A stretch of 64,000 bases of DNA. It comes from G965279355 sp965279355 (GTDB lineage Bacteria; Pseudomonadota; Alphaproteobacteria; CACIAM-22H2). The stretch covers positions 1,612,001 through 1,676,000 of the forward strand of contig OZ257155.1 of assembly GCA_965279355.1 (NCBI GenBank), given 5' to 3'. The notes below the pieces were generated by a model, which was given only the letters and a program-made list of their open reading frames with translations, had not been told where the DNA came from and did not search any database. Positions 42,310 through 56,588 of the stretch are shown one piece after another (the stretch's first letter is position 1; each line of letters begins with the position of its first letter). A program made the translations under genes and the position numbers.

Positions 42310-43310
42310 TATTTCGGCTTCCAAGCGTCGATGCTGGCCATGAACCGGTTGTCGACGAACTTCTCGCGCGGCCATGGCTCCTTGACGTCGCCGGCGGCGA
42401 TGGACATGTCGAAGAACCGCTTCATGCCTTCGTCGGTGGCGAGCCGGCCATCCTCGCGCCAGCCGCTGAGCAACAGGTCATAGGCGCGCTCCGCGTATTT
42501 CTCTTCAAGGCGGGCCCGCGTCACCAGCGTCTTCACCGCCAGCGCCTTGTCGGACTTCGCAAGCCGGACGGCCTTGATGAAGGCCCGCAGCGTTGCCCTG
42601 ATCGTTTCGGGATTGCCGTTGATGAATTTCTGCGAGGCGTAGAACGACTGGATCGGAAAGTCCGGCATGAAATCGGATTGCCGGGCGACCAGGGTATAGC
42701 CCCGCTCCTCGGCGATGAAATTGTGCGGCAGCGAGAAGACGCCGACGTCGATCTGCTTGGTCTCCATCGCAGCCAGCCGCTCGGGCGAACCGCCGCCCTG
42801 GATGATGCGGCCATCCCGCTGCGGATCGAGGCCGGCTTCCTGCATGGCAAGCCGGGTCAGCGCGTCGGTCGATGAACCGAACCGGGTAATGCCAAAGCGC
42901 TTTCCCTTGGCCTCCGCCATCGTCTTGATCGGCGGCACCGCGTACCAGAAGAACGGCATCTGGTTGAAGCCGCCGAAGAAGACCTTCACGTCCTCGCCGG
43001 CGGCGATCGCCGCAAGCACGCTGGTCGGCGCCGCGACGCCAATGTGCACGGATTCAGCGACCAAGCCACGCGTCAGATCGGAGCCACCGCGAAACGCGAT
43101 GAGCTTCACGTTCAGGCCTTCAGCCTTGAACAGGCCGGTGTCCTCGGCAAGATAGAGCGGCAGAAAGGTTGAATCGGTGATCGAGACGCCGATCGTGATA
43201 TCCGGGGTCTCAATCTTCGCCTGCGCGTGGACAGGGGCGGCCGTCAGAACCGGCAAGCCGCCTGCCGCCAGGAGCCAACCCGCAACGATCGTCAAAAACC
43301 GGCGACGCAT
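42309..43310 (-). CDS. ABC transporter periplasmic substrate-binding protein (NMT1/SsuA-like)
   Basis: 333 aa with a signal peptide (residues 1-30, cut after VHAQA). The NMT1/THI5-SsuA-like fold is indicated by SITDSTFLPLYLAEDTGLFKAEG near the mature start and AFRGGSDLTRGLVAESVHIG. Such systems import sulfonates, nitrate, thiamine precursors or phthalate-like acids; the sequence alone does not decide. First gene of a five-gene unit binding protein, ATPase, two permeases, SDR. A DUF3830 gene lies 149 bp upstream on the same strand. Confidence 0.93.
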   Translation of the reverse strand: MRRRFLTIVAGWLLAAGGLPVLTAAPVHAQAKIETPDITIGVSITDSTFLPLYLAEDTGLFKAEGLNVKLIAFRGGSDLTRGLVAESVHIGVAAPTSVLAAIAAGEDVKVFFGGFNQMPFFWYAVPPIKTMAEAKGKRFGITRFGSSTDALTRLAMQEAGLDPQRDGRIIQGGGSPERLAAMETKQIDVGVFSLPHNFIAEERGYTLVARQSDFMPDFPIQSFYASQKFINGNPETIRATLRAFIKAVRLAKSDKALAVKTLVTRARLEEKYAERAYDLLLSGWREDGRLATDEGMKRFFDMSIAAGDVKEPWPREKFVDNRFMASIDAWKPK

Positions 43311-43459
43311 CCGCTTCCTCCATCCCTCAGGGTTTTTTGCACCTTATCGGGCGCATCGGACCGCCGCAAGATGAGCCCCCGCTAGCGCAATGACGATCCG
43401 ATGACGCTTGTAAAAGGCAACCAATTGCCCGAGGCAGATGGTGCTATCGCATGCCCGCC

Positions 43460-43873
43460 TCAGGCGAGTTCGAACCGGATATCCTGGGCGCCCTTCCACA
43501 AAGTCAGCTTACCCAGGGCCATCAGGTTCTCGAGGCCATCGGTGATCGTGATGAAATGATTGCCGGCAAGCTGCCCCATCTTGCTGGCGAAGCGGACGCC
43601 CCCATAGGCGAGCAGGATCTCGGTCTCGCTGATGCCGCCCGGATACAAGATGAACTGCCCGGGTGCCGGATAGCTGGTGTGGTTTTCGTAGCCCAGGCCG
43701 AGATCGAGCTCGCCCAGCGGAATCCAGCACCCCTCGCCGCTCCAGCGGACATGGATGATGCGCTCCTTGTACGGCAGCAGGCTGCGGAACTTGGCGACGG
43801 TTTTGGGAGCCGCTTCGGTTTCGAAACGGGCGCCGAAAACATGCGGGCCCGCGGTAATGCGAAGTTCTGCCAT
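43460..43873 (-). CDS. DUF3830 family, cyclophilin-like protein
   Basis: 137 aa from MAELRITAGPHVFGARFETE. The family (DUF3830, cyclophilin-like TM1367 fold) is recognised from LLPYKERIIHVRWSGEG, the ENHTSYPAPGQFILYPGGIS core and LAYGGVRFASKMGQLAGNHF. Function is unknown; members are often found beside transporters and hydrolases for organic acids. The 33-residue upstream extension in frame is low-complexity Phe/Lys and is rejected. It sits 149 bp before an ABC transporter operon on the same strand; the downstream gap is AT-richer than average. Confidence 0.85.
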   Translation of the reverse strand: MAELRITAGPHVFGARFETEAAPKTVAKFRSLLPYKERIIHVRWSGEGCWIPLGELDLGLGYENHTSYPAPGQFILYPGGISETEILLAYGGVRFASKMGQLAGNHFITITDGLENLMALGKLTLWKGAQDIRFELA

Positions 43874-44005
43874 GACGGTCGCGCTCCGGCGCTTTGAGAG
43901 GAAGTCGCGGCAAGACTTATCAAGCCGGGGGGCAAAGAAAAAGAAAATACCGCCGGGATTGGCCGCCCGCATAAGGACGAAAATTAGGCAGAAATGGCAG
44001 TGCCG

Positions 44006-44238
44006 TCAGTCCAGCATCGCCGCGAACGCAGGCGACATATGCTCGACAAATCCGCGAACCCGACGGATGCCAAACCGCCGCAATGTCATGCCGTCGCGCA
44101 AACGCCAGGCCCGCCGCCAGACCAAGGCTGTCAGCGCCGTGACAAGGGCATCCGCGCACATGCATTGCGGGTGCATCACCGAAACCGACGCCACGTTTCC
44201 GGTATCGGGCGGCCGGCGCGTGGATCGATGGTGTGCGA
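44006..44238 (-). pseudogene. apbE: Eroded C-terminal fragment of apbE (FAD:protein FMN transferase)
   Basis: Read on the minus strand, three frames in succession carry pieces of an ApbE C-terminus: SHTIDPRAGRPI, then (shifted) NVASVSVMHPQCMCADALVTALTAL, then (shifted) GLAAGLAFARRHDIAAVWHP, and finally, shifted back, VEHMSPAFAAMLD before a TGA. The order and spacing match the end of intact ApbE proteins, so at least three frameshifts have accumulated. The N-terminal three quarters are absent; homology stops near 44238, next to a hydrolase gene of different codon use. No functional product is expected. The remaining part of the 396-bp gap (43874-44005 and 44239-44269) shows nothing recognisable. 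Confidence 0.75.
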
Positions 44239-44269
44239 GCTAACAGCTAGTCGATGAGGATCGTGAGTT

Positions 44270-45085
44270 TCACTGTGCCAAATGTAGTTTCAGAAAAGCC
44301 CGAACATCGCTCCAGTACTGGTCGCGGACCCTGTAGAACCAGTCATGACCTCCTGGGTAGCTCGTGTTCGATCTGAACGTGGCTTTCGCGAGCTTTTCCA
44401 TATTTGGCACGAACGCTCTCGTAAGCGGCTGGCGTATCGGCTCTCCATCCTGCGCGCCGACGGCCAGAAACACTGGCGCGGCGACGTTCGCTAGCTGCTC
44501 TTCTTGCGATGCGTCCCGGAGATTATATTTCAGGCCAGTGAGTGCCGCTGGCGCGAGCAACACGACCGCGCGCAAACGACGATTGCCCATCGCCGTCCAT
44601 AGCGTGACGTTTCCGCCTTCAGAAAAGCCGATCACGGCGATTCGATCGGAGTCCACGTTTGGAAGCCCCGAGAGATACACGACCGCACCGTTCACGGTCC
44701 GCATGCCACGTTCAACGACTTCGGTCCATGCGGCTGGATCGCCAGCAGGACGGCCGCGCTGCATGTTGGCAGAGCTGGCCAGAAAGTCTCGGATCGGCGC
44801 GATCGCGACGTAACCATCGGCTACGATCGCCCGCACAAAATCAGCGACATCTGTCCCTTGGGCCTTGGCACCTTCATACCCCGAAAGGCGAACCACAGTG
44901 CCGTGGTTGTAGATAACGGCAGGAAGGCGTTCCGATCCGGAGGGGGCGGCGAATAATGCGGAAACTTTCTCGCCACGCTCGGTGGCAAATTCGACTTGCG
45001 TCACTTGCTGAGCGTGCGCAAGGACGGGATATGCCGCCAACCAAAACGCCGCAAATAAAACACCGCGCGTCGTTACGAAGGGCAT
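44270..45085 (-). CDS. Dienelactone-hydrolase-like alpha/beta hydrolase, exported
   Basis: 271 aa from MPFVTTRGVLFAAFWLAAYPVLAHA, a Sec signal peptide; AAAGGGAGG precedes the ATG. Triad candidates are Ser in VIGFSEGGN, Asp in GAQDGEP and His in GGHDW. The group is annotated dienelactone hydrolase or prolyl oligopeptidase-like; the substrate is unknown. Third codon positions are clearly less GC-biased than in neighbours (many TTA, TTT, GTA, CCT), and it abuts the truncated apbE fragment, which suggests acquisition by transfer. No partner gene is in its unit. Confidence 0.85.
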   Translation of the reverse strand: MPFVTTRGVLFAAFWLAAYPVLAHAQQVTQVEFATERGEKVSALFAAPSGSERLPAVIYNHGTVVRLSGYEGAKAQGTDVADFVRAIVADGYVAIAPIRDFLASSANMQRGRPAGDPAAWTEVVERGMRTVNGAVVYLSGLPNVDSDRIAVIGFSEGGNVTLWTAMGNRRLRAVVLLAPAALTGLKYNLRDASQEEQLANVAAPVFLAVGAQDGEPIRQPLTRAFVPNMEKLAKATFRSNTSYPGGHDWFYRVRDQYWSDVRAFLKLHLAQ

Positions 45086-45386
45086 GACACCTCCCTTTGA
45101 CAGAGCCGCTGGCATCATAGGCACTCATCGCCCCGCCTGCCAATCGCAGGCCAACACCCACAAGGAGACAAATCATCCAGGAGTCGGAGGATGATCTGTA
45201 AAAAAATGAGGTTTGCCCCTCTATCGAGAGATCACGGATGCAATTGTGAGGGCGGTTGAGGATGAGCGGAGCGGCGCGCTGCAGTCGTCTTTAAGACGCA
45301 ATGGGCTCAACAATTCTCCCCTATAGAGGGCCTGAAAGCGCAGAGGATGGAGGCCGTTCTTGACGTAGCGAACCACGGCCGGAAGA
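45086..45386. other. Gene-poor 300-bp segment upstream of the hydrolase
   Basis: No gene is recognised. It must hold the hydrolase promoter. One inverted repeat, ATCATCC-N10-GGATGAT (45172-45178 and 45189-45195), lies about 90 bp upstream of the hydrolase start and is a possible operator or small hairpin. A short minus-strand frame across 45221-45517 lacks a recognisable domain and overlaps the trmO tail, so it is not called. Confidence 0.35.
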
Positions 45387-45962
45387 TCACCGGTCAGACG
45401 AGTTCCGGATTTTCCTGCACGGGTCAGCTTCAGTTGGCGACGCACCATGAGCCGTCTCGGCAGACCGTGACTCTCGTTCCGTCCTATACCATCCGACAAC
45501 TGATCCGGGCACGGCATCGGTCGATGCGAAGTACGGCTTGATGTCGATGAGCGGCGTACCGTCGATACAGTCGAGACCGACGACCGACAGGCGCGTTCCC
45601 TCGACTTTCACCAGCCGCACCACACTAAGGCCGATCGGATTCGGGCGCGCCGGCGCGCGCAGGGCAAATACGCCGTGCGGCCTTGTGTAGTGCCGCGGCG
45701 CCAGGACGAGTCGGGCGCGAGTCGCATTGTTGAGAAAATACAGAACGATGAGATGCGAAACGGTTTCGACGTCCAGCAGGGCCGCCGCATAACGCGGATC
45801 GACATCGATCGTGCAGACTTCGTCCGATTCGCCGCTGTTCTTCGGGCAGTCTTCGCGGCGCTTCCACGGCGTGAGGATCCGTCCCAGAAAATAGAGGCCG
45901 GCATCGAACGCGGCGGGCAGCTCGGCAACAACTTCGCCGGGACGATTCGATTCGCTACGCAT
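45387..45962 (-). CDS. trmO: TrmO/TsaA-like tRNA methyltransferase
   Basis: 191 aa from MRSESNRPGEVVAELPA. TrmO uses S-adenosylmethionine to methylate N6-threonylcarbamoyladenosine at position 37 of tRNA. The TsaA-like barrel is seen in FLGRILTPWKRREDCPKN, ALRAPARPNPIGLSVVRLV and the signature DGTPLIDIKPYFASTDAVPG. Family members usually end shortly after VVGWH; here about 35 extra, low-confidence residues follow (TERESRSAETAHG and on), perhaps because the original 3' end was replaced in the rearranged neighbourhood. The rRNA operon terminator is 70 bp upstream. Confidence 0.85.
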   Translation of the reverse strand: MRSESNRPGEVVAELPAAFDAGLYFLGRILTPWKRREDCPKNSGESDEVCTIDVDPRYAAALLDVETVSHLIVLYFLNNATRARLVLAPRHYTRPHGVFALRAPARPNPIGLSVVRLVKVEGTRLSVVGLDCIDGTPLIDIKPYFASTDAVPGSVVGWYRTERESRSAETAHGASPTEADPCRKIRNSSDR

Positions 45963-46031
45963 GCCGGTCTCCGGAATGGGCTGCGCACAGACTAGATGCC
46001 CGGCGCGGCATCGCAAACAACGGCGCATAAA

Positions 46032-46064
46032 AAAACAGCCCCGGCTTGAGGCCGAGGCTGTTTT
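46032..46064 (-). terminator. Intrinsic terminator of the rRNA operon
   Basis: A 14-bp stem with one mismatch (AAAACAGCCTCGGC on the minus strand) and a 5-nt loop, ending in a run of seven T on the minus strand, 6 nt after the encoded CCA of tRNA-fMet. Strong factor-independent terminator. Confidence 0.93.
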
Positions 46065-46070
46065 CGAATT

Positions 46071-46147
<77 letters not shown>

Positions 46148-46220
46148 TCAAAACCTTAAAGCAAATAGAGAAACATGGCAGAGGGTATGGACTGACTTAC
46201 GCGGTTGGATCCGGTTGGAA

Positions 46221-46339
46221 GACCTGGCGACGACCTACTCTCCCACGTCTTAAGACGCAGTACCATGGGCGCTGGGGGTTTTCACGGCCGAGTTCGGAAT
46301 GGGATCGGGTGGGGCACCCCCCGCTAAAATCACCAGGTC
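46221..46339 (-). rRNA. 5S ribosomal RNA
   Basis: About 119 nt; the terminal helix GACCTGG/CCAGGTC closes it, and the conserved internal text CCCATTCCGAACTCGGC is present. Lies between the 23S and tRNA-fMet genes. Ends set by the helix. Confidence 0.95.
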
Positions 46340-46476
46340 GTCCAACCGGATCGCACGCCTTGCTCAATGAAGAGCAAGGGCGCGAACCGCGTATGACTGT
46401 TAAAGCGCGTGTCAGATCGGAAATTTGCGTGCGGCCAACCATAAGGGGCTTGGCGCTGCGCGCGGAGGAAGAGTTG

Positions 46477-49243
<2,767 letters not shown>

Positions 49244-49620
49244 CTCTACTCTTTCCGTCTCGTCGCCCCATCGCAAGATATGGGCAACGATAGTTTTCTC
49301 TGCCTCCATGCACACCTAGGCGATGTACATGGCGCTCAGCTCGCGCGCAGCGCCCAACCCCTTACGAGGCGGACCTGTCACGCAAATTCTCCAATCTGAT
49401 ACGCACTTTCATCTCTTCACTGGAAGCCGTGCGGGCATCCAGGAAGCAAATGTCAGTCATACCCTCTTTACCATGTCAAAGATCGAGGAACGGCGAACCG
49501 GCAGAGCCGGCCCGCTGAACTTACCTGGTGTCTGAACCAGGCAATTTCTGCTTCACCAATCCGATACTCTTTGTCTCTGTCTTCGTCCGCAGTCTTTCTC
49601 GCGCCTGACCGTCTAAGATC
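49244..49620 (-). other. Internal transcribed spacer between tRNA-Ala and 23S
   Basis: 377 bp of transcribed spacer with no gene; it should contain the 5' strand of the 23S processing stem. Short frames here are chance. Confidence 0.7.
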
Positions 49621-49695
49621 TGGTGGAGGCGGACGGGATTGAACCGACGACCCCCTGCTTGCAAAGCAGGTGCTCTCCCACTGAGCTACGCCCCC
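49621..49695 (-). tRNA. tRNA-Ala (TGC)
   Basis: 75 nt including CCA; anticodon TGC in the loop TTTGCAA, acceptor stem GGGGGCG with one G-U pair. Second of two spacer tRNAs between 16S and 23S, the standard bacterial arrangement. Confidence 0.97.
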
Positions 49696-49721
49696 TTTAC
49701 TTGATCGGCGCCGCTGAAGAT

Positions 49722-49798
49722 TGGTGGGCCCGGGAAGACTTGAACTTCCGACCTCACGCTTATCAAGCGCGCGCTCTAACCAACTGAGCTACGAGCCC
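49722..49798 (-). tRNA. tRNA-Ile (GAT)
   Basis: 77 nt including CCA; anticodon GAT in the loop TTGATAA and acceptor stem GGGCTCG. First spacer tRNA after 16S, 26 bp before tRNA-Ala. Confidence 0.97.
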
Positions 49799-49978
49799 GT
49801 CTGTTCTCAAGACAATCGCGAAACACGGGTCGCGCGTTTCGCTTTCTAATTTCGGATTGGGAAGGGATGCGCTGGCGGCGGCAGGGTATTTGATGCGGCG
49901 CGTCTCACGAATGAAACGAACCGACATCGTTTGTTAAGTAACTGGCGACAGACCAACGTGAGTGTCGGCTTGTTGCCA

Positions 49979-51478
<1,500 letters not shown>

Positions 51479-51557
51479 AACTTCCTCGTTGCTAGAGACC
51501 GAAGCCTCCGGCGCTGAGCAAGTAACGGACTTCCCGCTCATTACTGTATAAAAACGC

Positions 51558-51583
51558 ACAAACGTATCTTTCGATACTTTTGT
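51558..51583 (-). promoter_or_regulatory. Leader hairpin with GAAA loop in the rRNA transcript
   Basis: Stem ACAAAxGTATC/GATACxTTTGT with one mismatch and, on the transcribed strand, a GAAA tetraloop, about 80 nt before 16S. It lies downstream of boxA in the leader and may take part in antitermination or processing. Confidence 0.45.
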
Positions 51584-51654
51584 TCGAGATGCACAGACTG
51601 AGCGTAAGCCGTTAGACCTACCGCCGCCCGCGCATCCCTTCCTCGATATGCACT

Positions 51655-51666
51655 TGTCAAAGAACA
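51655..51666 (-). promoter_or_regulatory. boxA antitermination element
   Basis: TGTTCTTTGACA on the minus strand, close to the rRNA boxA consensus TGCTCTTTAACA, in the leader about 60 nt after the predicted transcription start. Binding site for the Nus factors during rRNA transcription. Confidence 0.75.
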
Positions 51667-51730
51667 CTTCGCCGCTCCGGCCTTTTCGGTCGGTTTTTTA
51701 GGCCACCAGGTCGGTGCGGCGAGGGCGGGA

Positions 51731-51759
51731 GTAATACTCGCCCCCCTCCCCCCTGTCAA
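51731..51759 (-). promoter_or_regulatory. rRNA operon promoter
   Basis: TTGACA (51754-51759) and TATTAC (51731-51736) with a 17-bp spacer made almost wholly of G. An A-rich tract just upstream (AAAAAAAACGCAAAAAAG) fits an UP element. Expected start near 51724, giving a leader of about 245 nt. The rest of the 564-bp region to clpB (51760-52042) holds no gene. Confidence 0.85.
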
Positions 51760-52042
51760 GCAAACCACGTCTCTTTTTTGCGTTTTTTTTGCACCGCGGA
51801 AAAAGCGCGTGAAAGCTTGATAATTCACGCCTTTTTCATCTCGCACCGCGGGAAATGGCGCGAGTTTATCCACACACTGCCGAAGATTCTTGCGCGTCTC
51901 CGGTCGCGTTTTGCGCTTTGGCGGGAAACAAACGTATCAATCGGGCGATTCAGCGTCGGCGTTTACGCGCCGATCGCGACGAATGTTCAAACAGACGCTC
52001 GAACATCGACACGATCGGCGCTGAAACCACGCGCAACGCTGC

Positions 52043-54661
<2,619 letters not shown>

Positions 54662-54737
54662 CGTCGTGCAACCCCAATGAAAGTCCCCCGGAAGGGCGGA
54701 CAGGTTCGCAGGGACCCGCAACGGCGTCCCTACGCGC

Positions 54738-54766
54738 TATATGGGTATCCAATGCGGTCGGACAAG
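54738..54766 (-). promoter_or_regulatory. Sigma-32 (RpoH) heat-shock promoter of clpB
   Basis: CTTGTC (54761-54766) and CCCATATA (54738-54745) with a 15-bp spacer, close to the RpoH consensus CTTGAA-N13-15-CCCCATNT. It predicts a 5' leader of about 70 nt before the clpB ATG. Confidence 0.8.
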
Positions 54767-54819
54767 TAGATTATGAGGAATTGACGGCTCTTTTGGCGCC
54801 CGGATAATCCAAGGTTCTC

Positions 54820-55584
54820 ATGCCACTAACGCTCACCCACATCTATCGGCACCCCGTGAAAGGCCTGACCCCCGAGCTCATGGAGCGGGTCACGCTGAGC
54901 CCCGGAAAAGGCCTCCCGCACGACCGGCAGTTCGCCCTGGCGCATGGCTCGACAAGGTTCGATCCGGCGGCACCGGAGTGGATGCCCAAGACGAACTTCC
55001 TGATGCTGATGCGGAACGAGCGGCTCGCGAAACTGAAGACCCAGTTCGACGACAAGACCGGCATGCTGACGATCCAGCGCGACGGCAAAACCGTCGCCAC
55101 CGGAAATCTGCGCGAGGATACCGGCCGCACCGTGATCGAGCAGTTTTTCGCCGCCTATATGGAAAGCGAAGCGCGCGGCGCGCCGCATCTGGTTGAGGCG
55201 CCGAATCACATGTTCTCCGATACCGCCGCGAAGGTCGCCTCGATCATCGGCCTGGCCTCGATCCGCGATCTCGAACGGGTCGTGCGGGCGCCCATCGACC
55301 CCAGGCGCTTTCGCGCCAATTTCTATTTCGAAGGCGGCCGCGCCTGGGAAGAGTTCGACTGGGTCGGCCGCGAAATCGCCATCGGCAAGGTCCGCCTGAA
55401 GATCGCCAAGCGCATCGTCCGCTGCCCGGCCACCAACGTCGACCCGGAGACCGCCGAGCGCGACATGAACATCCCGGTGTCGCTGCAGCAGGGCTTCAAG
55501 CACGCCGACATGGGCGTCTACGGCGAGATCCTGGACCCCGGTGAAGTCGTGATCGGCAACCAGCTCACGCCGCCTTCAGTCTGA
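54820..55584 (+). CDS. MOSC-domain protein
   Basis: 254 aa: an N-terminal MOSC_N barrel (residues 1-95, LTHIYRHPVKGLTPELMERV) and a MOSC domain (about 110-245) with the conserved cysteine in RIVRCPATNVDPETAERD. MOSC proteins relate to molybdenum-cofactor sulfurase and mitochondrial amidoxime reductase and bind molybdenum cofactor or transfer sulfur. The window also encodes a molybdenum hydroxylase that needs a sulfido ligand, but 33 kb away, so a link is speculative. AAGG precedes the ATG. Divergent from clpB. Confidence 0.88.
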   Translation: MPLTLTHIYRHPVKGLTPELMERVTLSPGKGLPHDRQFALAHGSTRFDPAAPEWMPKTNFLMLMRNERLAKLKTQFDDKTGMLTIQRDGKTVATGNLREDTGRTVIEQFFAAYMESEARGAPHLVEAPNHMFSDTAAKVASIIGLASIRDLERVVRAPIDPRRFRANFYFEGGRAWEEFDWVGREIAIGKVRLKIAKRIVRCPATNVDPETAERDMNIPVSLQQGFKHADMGVYGEILDPGEVVIGNQLTPPSV

Positions 55585-55647
55585 TCCATGCAAATGGAAG
55601 CGCTTCGAGGATCGAAATAGCGAAGAAGCGTGCACCACAAAAATTAT

Positions 55648-55759
55648 TGTCATCCCAGCGAAAGCTGGGACCCAGCCGTTGGGCGGTCGTCACAGGGACG
55701 TTCCAGGGTGACTGCAGAGCCGTTCCGATATCTGGGTCCTAGCTTTTGCTGGGATGACA
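55648..55759. repeat. Palindromic intergenic repeat, copy 2 (112 bp)
   Basis: Arms 55648-55675 and 55732-55759 are inverted copies with two differences; the left arm contains the perfect hairpin CCCAGC-GAAA-GCTGGG. The arms match copy 1 at 23866-23984, but the 56-bp centre does not. It lies between two convergent genes (MOSC and DUF4167). Confidence 0.9.
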
Positions 55760-55817
55760 GATAAGGGAGTACGCGTCGGACACGATCCGATGTCGGTGAA
55801 CGGACACACAAACAAAA

Positions 55818-55841
55818 ACGGCGGCGCCTAAGCGCCGCCGT
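55818..55841 (-). terminator. Intrinsic terminator of the DUF4167 transcript
   Basis: A perfect 10-bp stem ACGGCGGCGC/GCGCCGCCGT with a 4-nt loop, followed on the minus strand by TTTTGTTTG, 24 nt after the DUF4167 stop. It also closes the transcript coming from the release-factor genes. Confidence 0.9.
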
Positions 55842-55864
55842 CCTTAAAACCAGCTATTGGTCAG

Positions 55865-56359
55865 TCAACGCGGCGGAACGTCGCCGGTCAGCGGCTGCGG
55901 GGCGGCGCCCGGATCCTGCTGTGTCAGATCAAACTGCTGCGGCTGCCCGCTCTGTTGCGGCTGCTGCGGCTGCGCGTTCTGTTGATGCGGCTGCGCATTC
56001 TGCTGATGCGGCTGCGGCGGCTGCTGACCACCCTGCTGCTGCGGCTGCTGGCCGCCCTGCTGCTGCGGATGCTGCGGGCGCTGACCGTCGCTGTTGGCGT
56101 TGATCACGCGGTAATAGTGCTCGGCATGCTGATAATAATTCTCAGCCGAGATGCGGTCGCCCGCTGCCGTCGCATCGCGTGCGAGGGCCAGGTACTTCTC
56201 CAGCACCTGATAGGCGTTTCCGCGAATGCGCACTTCGGGACCGCTGCTGTCGAAAGTCTGCGCGCGGGCCGGCATATGCGGCTTGTTGTTCCGACCGCCG
56301 CCGCCGCCACCGTTGTTGCGGCCGCGCTGGCGTTTCATATTGTTCATGCCGAAGCTCAC
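55865..56359 (-). CDS. DUF4167 protein with Q/P-rich tail
   Basis: 164 aa. A basic Gly/Asn/Arg start (RQRGRNNGGGGGGRNN) leads to the DUF4167 core (residues about 38-90: VRIRGNAYQVLEKYLALARDA, ISAENYYQHAEHYYRVI), then a low-complexity tail of repeated QQN/QPH and GGQQP units. The domain is common in alphaproteobacteria and often follows prmC; its role is unknown, possibly RNA binding. The GTG at 56359 with AAAGG upstream is chosen; an ATG at 56347 is the alternative. A terminator follows directly. The 229-bp gap to prmC shows no gene. Confidence 0.87.
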   Translation of the reverse strand: MSFGMNNMKRQRGRNNGGGGGGRNNKPHMPARAQTFDSSGPEVRIRGNAYQVLEKYLALARDATAAGDRISAENYYQHAEHYYRVINANSDGQRPQHPQQQGGQQPQQQGGQQPPQPHQQNAQPHQQNAQPQQPQQSGQPQQFDLTQQDPGAAPQPLTGDVPPR

Positions 56360-56588
56360 TGTAAGGCCTTTATGTTAGTTAGCCTGGTGATGAGAAAGCC
56401 TGGTCAATCCAGGGGGGCCTGGTTAATGACGAGCCCAGGTCAGCTCGAAATCCAACCGGCATCTGCCGACGCCCCAAACGCCGACGGCGAATATTTTGCC
56501 GGTGGCTAAAGAACCGCAGGGACCCCGACCAACAACCCTGATTCCCGGTTCGCCTTGAAGCTTAGCGACCCTCGGGGGTCAATCCAAG

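Noticed and set aside
45221..45517. A 98-codon minus-strand frame overlapping the end of trmO
   Set aside because: No domain, no good ribosome-binding site, and it conflicts with trmO; too uncertain to call a gene or a transposase remnant.
51673..51705. Hairpin followed by a T-run on the plus strand upstream of the rRNA promoter region
   Set aside because: No plus-strand gene leads into it, so a terminator call is not supported.
55955..56103. Direct repeats inside the DUF4167 gene as a possible CRISPR-like array
   Set aside because: They encode the Q/P-rich tail in frame (QQN, QPH, GGQQP units); spacing and variation fit coding low-complexity repeats, not CRISPR.
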